Assembly: GCA_028370155.1 (NCBI GenBank)
Contig: CP116670.1
Location: forward strand, 3,286,001-3,350,000
Origin: Arthrobacter sp. OVS8
GTDB taxonomy: Bacteria; Actinomycetota; Actinomycetes; Actinomycetales; Micrococcaceae
DNA length: 64,000 bases
Reading direction: 5' to 3'
This document shows, piece after piece, positions 9,243 through 19,282 of the stretch. The stretch's first letter is position 1. Each line of letters starts with the position of its first letter. Under the pieces are notes generated by a model that made no database searches, was not told the DNA's origin, and was given only the letters and a program-made list of their open reading frames with translations. A program made the translations under genes and the position numbers.

Positions 9243-11980
9243 TCAGGCGTCGCCGCCCGCTCCGCCGGTTGTGCCGGCGTTGACGTCCAGGAGCTTGTAG
9301 CGGTCCATCGCATAAGCGGGGACCCCGCCGTCGACCTCTCCGCGGGAGGCGAGCAGCTGCAGGGTCTTCACGACGATCGAGTGGGTGTCGTTCTTGAAGA
9401 AGCGGCGGGCTGCGGCGCGGGTGTCGGAGAAGCCGAAGCCGTCGGCGCCGAGCGAGGCGAACTGGTGCGGCAGGAACTGGCGGATCTGGTCCGGGACGGC
9501 CTTCATGTAGTCGGTGACCGCCACGATCGGACCGGCGGCGCCGGCGAGCTGCTGGGCGACGAACGGGACGCGGGCGGGCTGGCCGGGGTTGAGGAAGGCG
9601 TCCTCCTCGGCGGCGAGTCCGTCCCGGCGCAGTTCGTTCCAGGACGTCACGGACCAGACGTCGGCGGAGACACCCCAGTCCTCGGCGAGGATCCTCTGGG
9701 CCTCGAGGGCCCAGGGCACGGACACGCCGGAGGCCAGGATCTGGCTCTTGGGCCCTTCCGCGTCCGACGCCGACACCCGGTAGATGCCTTTCAGCACACC
9801 GTTGACATCGAGGTTCTCCGGTTCGGCCGGCTGGAAGATCGGCTCGTTGTAGACCGTGAGGTAGTACATGAGATTCCGGTCTTCCGACTCGGGACCATAC
9901 ATCCGCTCCAGGCCGTTCCGGATGATGTGGCCCATTTCGTATCCGAACGCGGGGTCGTAGGTGAGGACGGCGGGGTTGGTCGCGGCCAGGATGGGGAGTG
10001 GCCGTCGGCGTGCTGCAGGCCTTCCCCGGTCAGGGTGGTGCGGCCTGCGGTGGCGCCGATGATGAACCCGCGGGTCATCTGGTCCGCGGCGGCCCAGAAG
10101 GAATCGCCGGTGCGCTGGAACCCGAACATCGAGTAGAAGACGTAGATCGGGATCAGCGGTTCGCCGTGGGTGGCGTAGGACGTGCCCGCGGCGGTGAACG
10201 CCGCCACCGCCCCCGCCTCGTTGATGCCCGGGTGGATGAGCTGGCCCTGGGCTGATTCCTTATAGGCAAGGACCAGGTCCCGGTCCACGGAGAGATAGCC
10301 CTGGCCGTCGGGGTTGTAGATCTTCGCGGAGGGGAAGAACGCGTCCATGCCGAACGTGCGGGATTCATCCGGAACGATCGGGACAATGCGGTGGCCGAAC
10401 TTCTTGTCCCGCAGCAGGTCCTTGAGCAGGCGCACGAACGTCATGGTGGTGGCGGCCTGTTGCTTCCCGGAACCGCGCTTGGCCACCTCATAGGTTTTGG
10501 GGTCAGGCAGTTCCACCGGGGCGTGGTCCGGCCGGCGTTCGGGGACGAAGCCGCCCAGGGCGCGGCGGCGGTCCATGAGGTACTGGATCTCGGGGAGTCC
10601 ATGCCGGGGTGGTAGTACGGGGGCCGGTAGAGGTCCGCTTCGAGCTGGTCATCCGTGATCGGGATGCGCAGATGGTCGCGGAAGGCCTTGAGGTCCGCGA
10701 GGGTGAGTTTCTTCATCTGGTGGGTCGCGTTGCGGCCCTCGAAGTGGGTGCCCAGGCCGTAGCCCTTCACGGTGTGGGCGAGGATGACGGTGGGTTTGCC
10801 CTTGAACTCGGTGGCGGCCTTGTACGCGGCGTAGACCTTGTTGTAGTCGTGGCCGCCGCGCTTGAGGTTCCAGATCTGGTCATCGGTGAGGTCCTGGACC
10901 ATTTCCTTGGTCTGCGGGGTCTGCCCGAAGAAGTGCTCGCGGACGAACGCGCCGGACTCGGCCTTGTAGGTCTGGTAGTCCCCGTCGACGGTCTCGTTCA
11001 TGATCTTCACCAGCGAGCCGTCCCGGTCCTTGGCCAGCAGGTCATCCCACTCCCGGCCCCAGACGACCTTGATGACGTTCCAGCCCGCGCCGCGGAAGAA
11101 CGCCTCGAGCTCCTGCATGATCTTGCCGTTGCCGCGCACGGGTCCGTCGAGGCGCTGGAGGTTGCAGTTGATCACGAAGTTGAGGTTGTCGAGCTTGTCG
11201 TTCGCGGCGAGCTGGAGCAGGCCGCGGGATTCGGGCTCGTCCATTTCGCCGTCGCCCAGGAACGCCCAGACCTGCTGGTCGGAGGTGTCCTTCAGGCCGC
11301 GGTTGTGCAGGTACCGGTTGGACTGGGCCTGATAGATCGCGTTCATCGGGCCGATGCCCATCGAGACCGTGGGGAACTCCCAGAACTCCGGCATCAGCCG
11401 CGGGTGCGGGTAGGAGGACAGGGCATGGCCCTCCTTGGACTTCTCCTGCCGGAACCCGTCCAGGTCCTCCTCGGTCAGCCGGCCTTCCATAAACGCCCGG
11501 GCGTACATGCCGGGGAGGCGTGGCCCTGGAAGAAGACCTGGTCCCCGCCGCCGGGGTGGTCCTTGCCGCGGAAGAAGTGGTTGAAGCCCACCTCGTACAG
11601 GGTCGCGGCCCCGGCGTAGGTCGAGATGTGCCCGCCGACGCCGATATCGGCCCGCTGCGCCCGGTGCACCATGACCGCGGCGTTCCACCGCAGCCACGCC
11701 CGGTACTTCCGCTCGATCTCCTCATCCCCTGGGAACTCGGCCTCCTGGTCCACCGGGATGGTGTTCACGTAGTCCGTGGTGGTGACCATCGGGACACCCA
11801 CGGACTGCGCGCCGCCCGCTGGAGCAGGCTGCGCATTATGTACTGGGCACGCTCGGTGCCCTGTTCCTGAATCAGCGCATCCAGGGACTCCAGCCACTCG
11901 GCGGTCTCTTCCGGATCACGATCAGGCAGCTGGTTAGTCAACCCGCTGAGGATATGGGAGGTCTCTTCTCCTGCAGCCAC
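9243..11980 (-). CDS. aceE: Pyruvate dehydrogenase E1 component, homodimeric type
   Basis: AceE decarboxylates pyruvate with thiamine diphosphate and acetylates E2, feeding the TCA cycle. The thiamine-diphosphate motif is visible as [10 protein letters not shown] through FVINCN, and downstream blocks ([32 protein letters not shown]-like GADGFGFSD) match the family. The sum of the segments is about 914 residues, normal for actinobacteria. The frame breaks four times, near 11811-11818, 11512-11515, 10592-10595 and 9993-9996. The last three are four-base G/C runs needing a fifth base. As the gene is normally indispensable, sequence error is far more likely than a pseudogene. I chose GTG 11980 ([13 protein letters not shown]), where conserved sequence begins. 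Confidence 0.93.
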
Positions 11981-12142
11981 GTCCAGCCTCTTTTCATCAT
12001 TGAATGGTCGGCTCAAGTTTTCATTCTGTGAGAAAACTTTCTTGCAATTTGAGATTATCGACGCCGGCCGGGGCGCGTCAACATTGGCGGCGAGGCACCG
12101 CGGTCCAGCAGTCACAATCAGGCGGAAGGGGCGCCGTCACCA

Positions 12143-12207
12143 GCAACGCGGGGTCAGATACGGCCCATCAGGGCGCCCGGAATGGACGATATCTGACCCC
12201 GCGTTGC
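12143..12207. repeat. Palindromic intergenic repeat, family 1, copy 4
   Basis: The arms start GCAACGCGGGGTCAGATA and end TATCTGACCCCGCGTTGC, 18 matching bases each side. It separates the aceE promoter region from the 3' end of the ureide operon and, as at copy 2, reads into the apparent end of the upstream gene. Confidence 0.88.
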
Positions 12208-12223
12208 TTCGAAAAGGGCAGCC

Positions 12224-12948
12224 TCAGGCGAGGAGCCTGCCCCAGCGGGGTCCAGCAGCGGAGCGCCCGCCATCTTGAGGCAGTGCCACAGCGTGACGGC
12301 CACCGAGTCCAGCACGGGAACGCCGGTCCCGGCCTCGATCTCCGCGGTGATGTTGGCGCCGTAGAGGTTGGTGCAGAGGTAGATGATGGCGTCCGGCCGG
12401 GCGGCCGCCAGTTCCAGCGAGCCCGGACGCATCTCGTCGTCGGCCACGCGGGCGAACGACTCGTTGCTGCTCAGGCCCAGGAACCGGTGGTCGAGGGTCT
12501 TGATGCCGTCCCGTTCATAGGACGCCATAATCTGTTCGTTGACGTCCCGGGTGTACGGCGTGAACAGCCCGATGCGTTCGGTGCCGAACGTCTTGAACGC
12601 CTCCATGTACGCCAGGGTGGACGTGGTGGCGGGAGTGCCCGTGGCGTCGGTGATGTCCCCGACGAGCCGGCGGTCGTGGTCGGCGCCGAGCCAGGATCCG
12701 GAGGTGCCGTTCCAGGCGATGACGTCCACATCGGCCGTGGCGAGGAGCTCGGCGGCCGAGCGCATCACAGCGGCATCAAATTGCCTGTCGGATGATTTGT
12801 CCAGGGCAATCCGGGTGACAGGGATCCGGGCGAAGTGGATGGTGACGTCGTCGCGGGCGCCCAGGATCCGGTAACTCTGCGGTTCCAGGCAGGTGTTGGA
12901 CGACGGCACAATCATGCCGATGCGGGTGGGTCGGTGTGCGGAGGGCAT
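12224..12948 (-). CDS. Maleate isomerase/Asp-Glu racemase-like protein
   Basis: The protein starts MPSAHRPTRIGMIVPSSNT, a classical maleate isomerase/arylmalonate decarboxylase start. It has the first Cys region at SNTCLEP and the second at IYLCTNLYG. These enzymes use paired cysteines for cis-trans isomerisation or racemisation. In this operon it may act on a ureide-derived acid. As sequenced, the frame runs into repeat copy 4 and stops at 12154. A one-base indel near 12230-12245 would give the family-typical ending and a TGA at 12226-12224, which I prefer. It follows the hydantoinase by only a few bases. Confidence 0.75.
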
Positions 12949-12955
12949 GGGGGCT

Positions 12956-14394
12956 CTAACGGGTGGCCTGGGTGGCGGGAACGGGGAGGAAGGCGCGGCG
13001 GACTGGTGCTCGCGGAAACCGGCCCGGGGCACGAAGCGGCCCACGGGCCCGGGGTCGTGGAACCCGTCGCCGTCCAGCACCACACGTCCGGCGGAGACGA
13101 CGACGGCGGGCCAGCCCGTGAGCGTCCGGCCGTCGAACGGGGAGAAATCCGTGCCCATGTGCAGGGCGCCGCCGTCCACAACGCGTTCCTCGGCCGGATC
13201 GAAGATGACCAGGTCGGCGTCGAACCCGGCCGCGATGGTTCCCTTGCCGGGAAGGGCGTTGATGCGGGCCGGGCCGGCGGCGAAGACTTCGACGAAGTCC
13301 TCCACCCGTGCCTCTCCGGCCGCTTCCCTCAGGGCGGTGAAGGTGACGGGCATCCGCGTTTCGACGCCGGGGAGCCCGTGCGGCATTTCGCGGATGTCGT
13401 CCGTGCGCTCCCGCTTTTGCGTGAGGTCGTAGCAGGAGTGGTCGGACGCGACGGTGTGGATGGCGCCGTCGGCCAGCCGTTCCCGGAGCGCGGCGACGGT
13501 CTGCGGGCTGCGCATGGGCGGGCAGCAGGCGTACCACTCGGGCATCACCGAGCCGTAGACGCTGTTGTCGAGGGTGAGGTAGTGCGGGCAGGTCTCGGAG
13601 TAGGCCTCCTGGCCGCGGGCACGGGCCTCGCTGACCAGATCCACGGCGCCGGGGGTGGACTGGTGCACAAAGTAGACGGGGGCGCCGGTGTATTCGGCCA
13701 TGGCCAGGGTTTCCTTGACCGAGACCTCCTCGGCCAGTTCGGGGCGGGTCCGGTGCAGGTGTTCGATGCCGATCCGACCGTCGTCCGCGTGCTGCCCGGT
13801 GCAGTCCGCGATGATGGGGTCGTGCTCGGCGTGGATGTAGGTGAGGCCGTCCAGGCGGACCATCTCGCGCATGACCTTCAGGATGGTGTCCCCGTCCGCC
13901 ATGGTGGTGCCGCGGTTGGTGGTGTACATCTTGACGGACCGGACGCCCTCGTCGGCGAGCTGCTCCAGCTGCCACGGCACCGTTTCGTCCCAGCTGACCA
14001 CGGAGCCGTGCAGCGCGACGTCGCACCGCGACTCCCGGGCCAGTTCCTTCTTGTGCAGGACGGCCGCCAGCGGCGTCTCCCGGGCATCGCGGGGGATGCC
14101 GAAGTCGATGATGGTGGTGGTGCCGCCCCACAGGGCAGCGGTTGACGTGGTCGCGTAGTCGTCGAGGGTGCGGAACCGCCCGGTGACCTGCGCGACGTGG
14201 CAGTGCCCGTCGACGCCGCCGGGAATGACCAGCAGGCCGGCGGCATCGATGACGCGCGTGGCGTCCGGGACCGGCTCGGCGGCGTCCACCAGCCGGTCGA
14301 TGCGGCCGTCCCGGACCACAACGTGGGCCTGCTGGCGGCCGAAGCTGTTGACCACGGTGCCGTGGGCGATGACGAGTTCTGGGGTGTCGGACAT
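12956..14394 (-). CDS. Allantoinase/dihydropyrimidinase-type cyclic amidohydrolase
   Basis: This metal-dependent hydrolase opens cyclic ureides, here probably allantoin to allantoate or a hydantoin. The metal-binding HxH lies in GVDGHCHV, the carbamylated Lys in VKMYTTN, later histidines in YIHAEHD and YFVHQST, and the catalytic Asp in VASDHSC. As sequenced there is no stop before the next gene, giving an apparent 746-residue fusion. A one-base deletion after GFREHQSA would restore the ending PVPATQATR and a TAG at 12956, so I treat the fusion as an artefact. The ATG at 14394 is preceded by AGGAGGACACCG, a strong ribosome-binding site. Confidence 0.85.
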
Positions 14395-14439
14395 CGGTGT
14401 CCTCCTAGGTTGAAGTGGAGCTGGGTTGGCCGTGGCGGG

Positions 14440-15265
14440 CTAGGCCGGCCGGGTGGTTCCGCTGAGCGCGGCGGCGCGCGCGTCGCCGTCGTGCGCGGCG
14501 TTCTGCGCGGTGGTGAGGGCGGCGTCCAGGTTCGCGGAGAGGCCGCGGCGGGACTTGGCCGGGGAGCCGCGAAGGCGCCGGCGCGGTGTGGGCCGGACCC
14601 GAGGCCGACCACCGCTTCGGCCATGCGGATGCCGGCGGAGATGCCGTCCACCACGGGGACCCGGATCTGCCCGCGGAGTTCGCGGGCCAGGCCGGCGAGC
14701 GGCGCTCCGGCGAGGATCACGACGTCGGCCCCGTCCTCGGTGACGGCCTGGTGGCTGAGTGCCAGCAGGGTGGACTTGAAGTCCTGCTGCACCGAGGCGA
14801 TGCCGTGGAGGGCCTCGTTGATGGAGCGGATGGACGCGAGCCGGCCGCCGAGGCCGAAGCGTTCCACGCAGTCCTGGTACCAGGGCCGGATCCGGTCCGA
14901 AATGGCGATGATGGAGATGCGGTGCCCCTGCAGGGCGGCGGCGCAGAGTGCGGCCTCGGTGATCCCGATGACGGGGATGTCGGTGAGTTCCTTCAGCGCC
15001 GGCATGCCGGGGTCGCCGAAGGCGGACACCACGATGCCATCGACGCTGTTGTCCGATCCGGGCCCGTCGCGCGTGTATTCGGCGATGATTTCGGCGACTG
15101 CTCCCGCCGCGATCAGGGACTCAAAGCGGGTTTCGATGTATTCCACGCCGTACCCGGCTGTCCGGACCACAAGGTCGGTTCCGGGGAGGCGGAACGGAGG
15201 GCCTCCGCTTCGATCAGGGCGGTGACGTCGTCGCTGATGTTGGGGTTGATGACAAGAAGTTTCAT
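14440..15265 (-). CDS. Second Asp/Glu racemase, hydantoin/allantoin type
   Basis: It starts MKLLVINPNISDDVT, close to hydantoin racemases, and includes IPVIGITEAA and the later VVILAGAPLAG segment, where other members carry the second Cys. The Cys appears replaced by Ala there, so activity may differ from the paralogue at 4544. Two frame breaks fall in four-base G runs (15183-15186 and 14561-14564, plus strand). Restoring one base at each gives a C-terminus ending SGTTRPA with a TAG at 14442-14440. Its ATG overlaps the stop of the GntR gene, so regulator and racemase are coupled. Confidence 0.78.
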
Positions 15266-15953
15266 AAGTTCTTCCGATGAAGGGCGGGTTCTGTCCGGCT
15301 GAAATCCTCCGGAAACTGTTCGCGGTATTTGCCGATGTGCGACGCCGATTGGGCGGCGGCCCGTTCCGGTCGCCGCTGGCGATGGCGGCATAGAGGGCGC
15401 GGTGTTCGGCGATGAGTTCGGGCAGGTCGCTGACGTGGCGGAAGAGCCAGTGCATGCGGCCCTGGAGCGGCTCCAGTGCGGACCTGAGGAAGCCGTTGTC
15501 CGCGATCCGGGTGATGGCATCGTGGAATTCGCTGTTGGCGCGGTGGGCTTCCATGATGGCGCCCTTGGCCAGGCAGCGGTCCGCTTCGTCCAAGAGGCCT
15601 TTGAGGGCGCTGAGGTCGTCGGGTGTGGCGCGGGTGGCGGCCAGCCGGCAGGCGAGCACCTCGAGGGACTGCCTGACGTCGAACAAATCCTCGACGTCCT
15701 TGGGGCTCAGGGTGCTGACCTCGGCACCGCGGGCGCCCCGGTCGCTGAGGAGCCCTTCCTGGCGGAGCATGCGGAGCGCTTCGCGGACGGGAAGGCGGGA
15801 CACGTTGAATTCGGCGGCGAGGTCGCGTTCCACCAGCCTGGTGCCGGGAGCGTAATGCCCTTCGAAGATCCTGTTGCGGAGGGTGTCCCGGACAGCCTCC
15901 CGGAGGGGCGTTCCTTGTCCTGGGTCTCTTCTGCGCTGTGCATGTTTCTCCAC
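15262..15953 (-). CDS. GntR-family regulator with FCD ligand-binding domain
   Basis: The winged helix is visible at residues 15-80 (FNVSRLPVREALRMLRQEGL), followed by the all-helical FCD domain with metal/ligand-type His residues (FHDAI, HRALYAAI). Such regulators usually repress the adjacent catabolic operon until a carboxylate inducer binds. The frame breaks around 15350-15365. One added base restores a C-terminus ending HRKNL with a TGA overlapping the racemase start. It sits inside the ureide operon between the MFS transporter and the racemase, arguing for local control. Confidence 0.87.
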
Positions 15954-16011
15954 TTTCGGTTCTTGTCAGGCATTGCGTTCCCGGCATCAGGAACAGGTGT
16001 GTGTGGCCAGC

Positions 16012-17350
16012 TTAGACAGGTAGCCGCTTGTTGTAGTTCAGGGTCAGGACGGAGACGCCCATGACGATCGCGGATCCCACGAAGTACAGCAGCGCCCAGG
16101 TGTAGGAGCCGGTGGCGCCGACAATGAGGCCCACCGCAATCGGCGTCACGAACCCGGAGATGTTGCCGCTGAAGTTCATCGCGCCGCCCAGGACACCGGC
16201 GTTCGTCCGGCCGCCCAGGATGGACGGGATGCTCCAGAACAGCCCCACCCAGCGGAGGAAGAACATCACCACGGACAGGAGGACGACGGCGGTGGTGGGG
16301 TCCGCGACGACGGTGACGCCGATCAGGCCGCCGATCACGACGACGCTGGAGGTGCCCAGCAGCGTGCGCATCACGCGGTTGGCGGAGGCGCCGGTGGACT
16401 GCCACTTATCGGCGATGGCGCCGCCGAGGATTTCGCCGACGAAGCCGGCCCCGAAGATCACGAAGGTGGACCAGCCGATGGTCTTGAGGTCGAAGCCCTT
16501 GTCCTGGGCCAGGTAGAGCGGACCCCAGGTCAGCAGGCCGTAGAAGACGCCGTTGAACCCCAGCCAGCCGAGGCACATGGCCCAGAAGGAGCGGAACTTC
16601 AGGTAGGGCAGGAGGGCGCGTTTGCCCTTGCTGCCGTCGAGCTCGGCGGCAGCGTCCTCCGCGGCGTGGGAGGCCTCGATGTATTCGGCCTCGGCGTCGT
16701 TGACCCCGCGGTGCTGGCGGGGTTGTCGCGGACGTACCACCAGACGGCCAGGCCCATCAGCACGGTGGCGGCGCCGGCGATGATGAACGCGAGGCGCCAG
16801 CTGCCGGTGGAGGCGATGAGGCCCGCGATGATGATGCCGCCCAGGCCGGCACCCAGGGGCGCGCCGGCGTCGAGGATGGTGGCGCCGCGTCCGCGCTCCG
16901 ACTTGTGCATCCAGATAGCGTTGAGCTTGCCGCCGGCGGCATCACACCGGCTTCGGTGACGCCGATGCCCAGGCGGGCGATGAACATGCTGAGGAAGCCG
17001 CCGGCCAGGCCGGAGGCCGCCGTCGCCGCGCCCCAGCCGACGCAGGACGCCGTCATGACCTTGCGCGGACCGAACTTGTCGATCAGGAGGCCCACCGGGA
17101 CCTGCATCAGGGCGTAGGTCCAGAAGAATGCCGAGAGCAGGAGGCCCACCAGCTCGGGGGCGAGGTTGAATTCCTTCTGGATGATGGGCAGGGCCACGGA
17201 GATGGAGCCCCGGTCGATGTAGTTGACGGCGACGAGGACCAGCAGGAGCAGGAACATTTTCCAGCGGACGTTGGTGCGACGTTGCACGCCGTCCTTGCCG
17301 GTTTTGTCGTCGGGGAGCGGGACTGCGGTTTCAGTATTTTGAACAGACAC
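16012..17350 (-). CDS. MFS transporter, anion:cation symporter-like
   Basis: About twelve membrane segments are readable across three frames. The N-terminal half contains NYIDRGSISVALP and GPRKVM, and the central loop EAEYIEASH follows the sixth helix. One added base near 16929-16940 and one at 16704-16707 (CCCC on the plus strand) join the parts. The family carries organic anions with protons; here ureidoglycolate, allantoate or a related acid is plausible. I chose GTG 17350 because AAAGGAG lies at ideal spacing upstream. A 145-base leader with a double palindrome precedes it. Confidence 0.83.
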
Positions 17351-17494
17351 AACTTCTCCTTTACAGAGAGGAAGATTGCAGACGGGGAGAAAGGCTTGGG
17401 TGACGGCGGGGCAGGGGCCGGAGTGTGGGGCGTCCTGGGACCGAATCCAGAGGAGCCCGGCAATGAACTGCGGCTCGGGATCTGGATCGCCGTC

Positions 17495-17523
17495 TTTTGG
17501 GATCCCATTTTGGGATCCCAAAA
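17495..17523. promoter_or_regulatory. Tandem GGGATCCC palindromes upstream of the MFS gene
   Basis: TTTTGGGATCCCA at 17495-17507 is followed by the perfect 16-base palindrome TTTTGGGATCCCAAAA at 17508-17523, with centres 13 bases apart. They lie about 145 bases upstream of the MFS start. The GntR-FCD protein encoded next in the operon is the likeliest binder, but this is inference. Confidence 0.6.
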
Positions 17524-17742
17524 TTCAGATTAGGAGTGACCCGCACCACTGTCAAGGGCTTTGGTGCCGTTATGGCCCACCTGGGCCAAAATACTGATTG
17601 TGACAGGACGGGGATTCCGCGGCGGGGGCCGGGAACAGGGCTCGGGGGCCGGGCTTCGGGGCCTTGGCGCCGGGCGCCGGGCACGCGAAAGGGCCCGCGG
17701 CGGCGCCGCGGACCCTTCCCGTCATCGCAGGTTCGGGAGCTC
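17524..17742. other. Intergenic region with stem-loops between uraH and the MFS promoter
   Basis: No gene is seen. TGGCCCACCTGGGCCA (17572-17587) is a short inverted repeat followed by AAAATAC. A GC-rich stem at 17688-17716 (AAAGGGCCCGCGGC pairing with GCCGCGGACCCTT) sits 27 bases after the uraH stop and may terminate uraDH. Confidence 0.55.
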
Positions 17743-18084
17743 TCAGCTGCCCCGGTAGGTGGAATAGGCGAAGGGACTCAGCAGGAGCGGCACGTGGTAG
17801 TGGGCCTCGGACTCCACCACACCAAACGTAAGGATCACTTCCGGGAAGAACGTTTCGGTGCCGCTGGCGGCGAAGTATTTGCCCGTATCAAAGGCCAGGC
17901 GGAAGGTCCCCGATGGCAGCCGGTCCGGTCCGAGTTGTTTGACGCGTCCGTCCGCGTCGGTGGTGCCTTCGGCGATCTGGACCCAGCGCTCGCCGTCGAG
18001 CATGTGGAGGGTGACCGGGACGTCCGCCGCCGGTTTGCCGGATCCGGTGTCCAGTACATGGGTGGTGACGTGGGACATGCTCAT
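17743..18084 (-). CDS. uraH: 5-hydroxyisourate hydrolase
   Basis: This transthyretin-like enzyme of 113 residues hydrolyses 5-hydroxyisourate, the product of uricase, to OHCU. The family fingerprints are the N-terminal HVTTHVLDT and the invariant C-terminal YRGS. HYHVPLLLSPFAYSTY precedes the end as usual. It starts inside the stop of uraD (ATGA overlap), so the two consecutive steps of urate breakdown are translationally coupled. Confidence 0.96.
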   Translation of the reverse strand: MSMSHVTTHVLDTGSGKPAADVPVTLHMLDGERWVQIAEGTTDADGRVKQLGPDRLPSGTFRLAFDTGKYFAASGTETFFPEVILTFGVVESEAHYHVPLLLSPFAYSTYRGS

Positions 18085-18578
18085 TTGCCGATCAGTCCTT
18101 CGAGTCGGAGCACTGCGATTTCCCGCAGCTGCTGGCCAATGATTGATTGTTCTTCTTCGGGGGTGTGGGCGAGCCGGGTGTTGAGCGCGGCCAGGATTTC
18201 CTCGCGGCTGCGGCCGGCCGCGCGAATCAGGAACACCTGGCCGAACTTCTCCTCGTAGGCCCGGTTGCCTTCGGCGAGGGCTTCCGCGACGGCGGCATCG
18301 GCCACGCCCAGTCCGGCCTGTTCCGACTGGGACAGCCTGGCTTCGGTGCTGTTTCCTGCCGCCCGCTCACCGATCCGCGGGTGATGGGCCAGGGCGGCGT
18401 CGATCTCGGTCGGGGTGAACGGGTTGGCTGCGCCGCGGCCCGCGGCCAGGAGTGCTTCGATGGTGGCGTAGGGCCGCGCCTCGGCGACCTCGTCGATCCA
18501 GCGCCGGATGTCCAGGCAGGGGCGCAGGGCATCGGCGGCCTCCGTGCGGCCGGTCGCGTTGAACTGTTCAAGGTGCAT
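18081..18578 (-). CDS. uraD: OHCU decarboxylase
   Basis: This enzyme decarboxylates 2-oxo-4-hydroxy-4-carboxy-5-ureidoimidazoline to (S)-allantoin. The catalytic His motif HHPRIGER and the C-terminal helix motif EEQSIIGQQLREIA are clear, and the 165-residue length is normal. I chose ATG 18578 (MHLEQFNATG); an upstream in-frame start would add ten unlikely residues. A putative operator lies about 60 bases upstream. Uricase itself is not in this window, so it must be encoded elsewhere or be missing. Confidence 0.95.
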   Translation of the reverse strand: MHLEQFNATGRTEAADALRPCLDIRRWIDEVAEARPYATIEALLAAGRGAANPFTPTEIDAALAHHPRIGERAAGNSTEARLSQSEQAGLGVADAAVAEALAEGNRAYEEKFGQVFLIRAAGRSREEILAALNTRLAHTPEEEQSIIGQQLREIAVLRLEGLIGK

Positions 18579-18637
18579 GAGACAGGTCCTCGTATGTGAT
18601 GCTGGCATCCACGGTGTAGGGCTATGCGGACATTTGC

Positions 18638-18652
18638 TTCCGCATCATGGAA
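18638..18652. promoter_or_regulatory. Putative operator TTCCGCATCATGGAA upstream of uraD
   Basis: It matches the site at 2847-2861 in 13 of 15 bases and is followed by TGTTATTTCA. It sits 60 bases upstream of the uraD ATG. Just before it, ATGCGGA (18624-18630) pairs with TCCGCAT (18639-18645), so the region could alternatively form a small hairpin. Confidence 0.5.
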
Positions 18653-18826
18653 CTGTTATTTCAGCATATGCAAAAAGTCAACCGTACTGTCCTGCGGGTG
18701 TCAACTTCCGGGTCGGTGGGCGACGGGACGGGCGCCGGCATGTGGGGCTGCCGGGATCCTTGCGCGGCACGATCGTGTCGGCGAGGATGAAGGCGATCCC
18801 CGTGCTGCGAAGAAGGAGTCGACGCA

Positions 18827-19168
18827 ATGACCAAGTATCTGATCTCGTTTCCGAGTGCCGCCATGGTCCTCGCTGAGGGAGAGTTGCAGGCCGTGTCGGA
18901 TGCGTCGCACGCTGTCGTCCAGGAGGCGAAGGACGCCGGCGTCTGGGTGTTCGGCGGCGGTATCGATGAGAGCATCCCGCCCGTTATGGTCGACGGGGAC
19001 GGGACCGTGCGCGAGGGCACCTACCCGCAGACCGCGCAGCTCGAAGGCGGCTACTCGGTGCTGGAGCTGCCCTCGTACGAGGCGGCCCTGGAGTGGGCCG
19101 CGAAGATCGCGGTCGCCTGCCGTTGCGCGCAGGAGGTGCGCGCTTTCGCGTACGACCCCGCCAGCTAA
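18827..19168 (+). CDS. YCII-related (DGPF domain) protein
   Basis: The 113-residue protein MTKYLISFPSAAMV... has the YCII-like ferredoxin-type fold pattern, with a hydrophobic first strand, GVWVFGGGI in the middle, and GGYSVLELPSYEAALEWA before the C-terminus. This domain occurs in many small proteins of undefined enzymology, often near ECF sigma factors. It starts at ATG 18827 with AGAAGGAG at good spacing. No partner gene is adjacent. Confidence 0.85.
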   Translation: MTKYLISFPSAAMVLAEGELQAVSDASHAVVQEAKDAGVWVFGGGIDESIPPVMVDGDGTVREGTYPQTAQLEGGYSVLELPSYEAALEWAAKIAVACRCAQEVRAFAYDPAS

Positions 19169-19282
19169 GGTCCGGCCGGGCGATCCCGTCAGCCCGCGGT
19201 CGATCGACTCCACTGACCGGCAGCCGCTTCGGTCCCCACGTTAGTCTGGGAAAGGTTCCATCCGCGGACGAAAGGCAGAGTC

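Noticed and set aside
12154..14394. An apparent 746-residue fusion of allantoinase and maleate isomerase
   Set aside because: The join is low-complexity and a one-base deletion explains it: in the next frame there is a normal allantoinase ending with TAG, followed by a proper ATG for the isomerase. The same kind of indel is present in neighbouring genes.
13878..15953. A 691-residue frame joining GntR to a racemase
   Set aside because: It arises from frame breaks in both genes. Correcting them gives a GntR stop that overlaps the racemase ATG.
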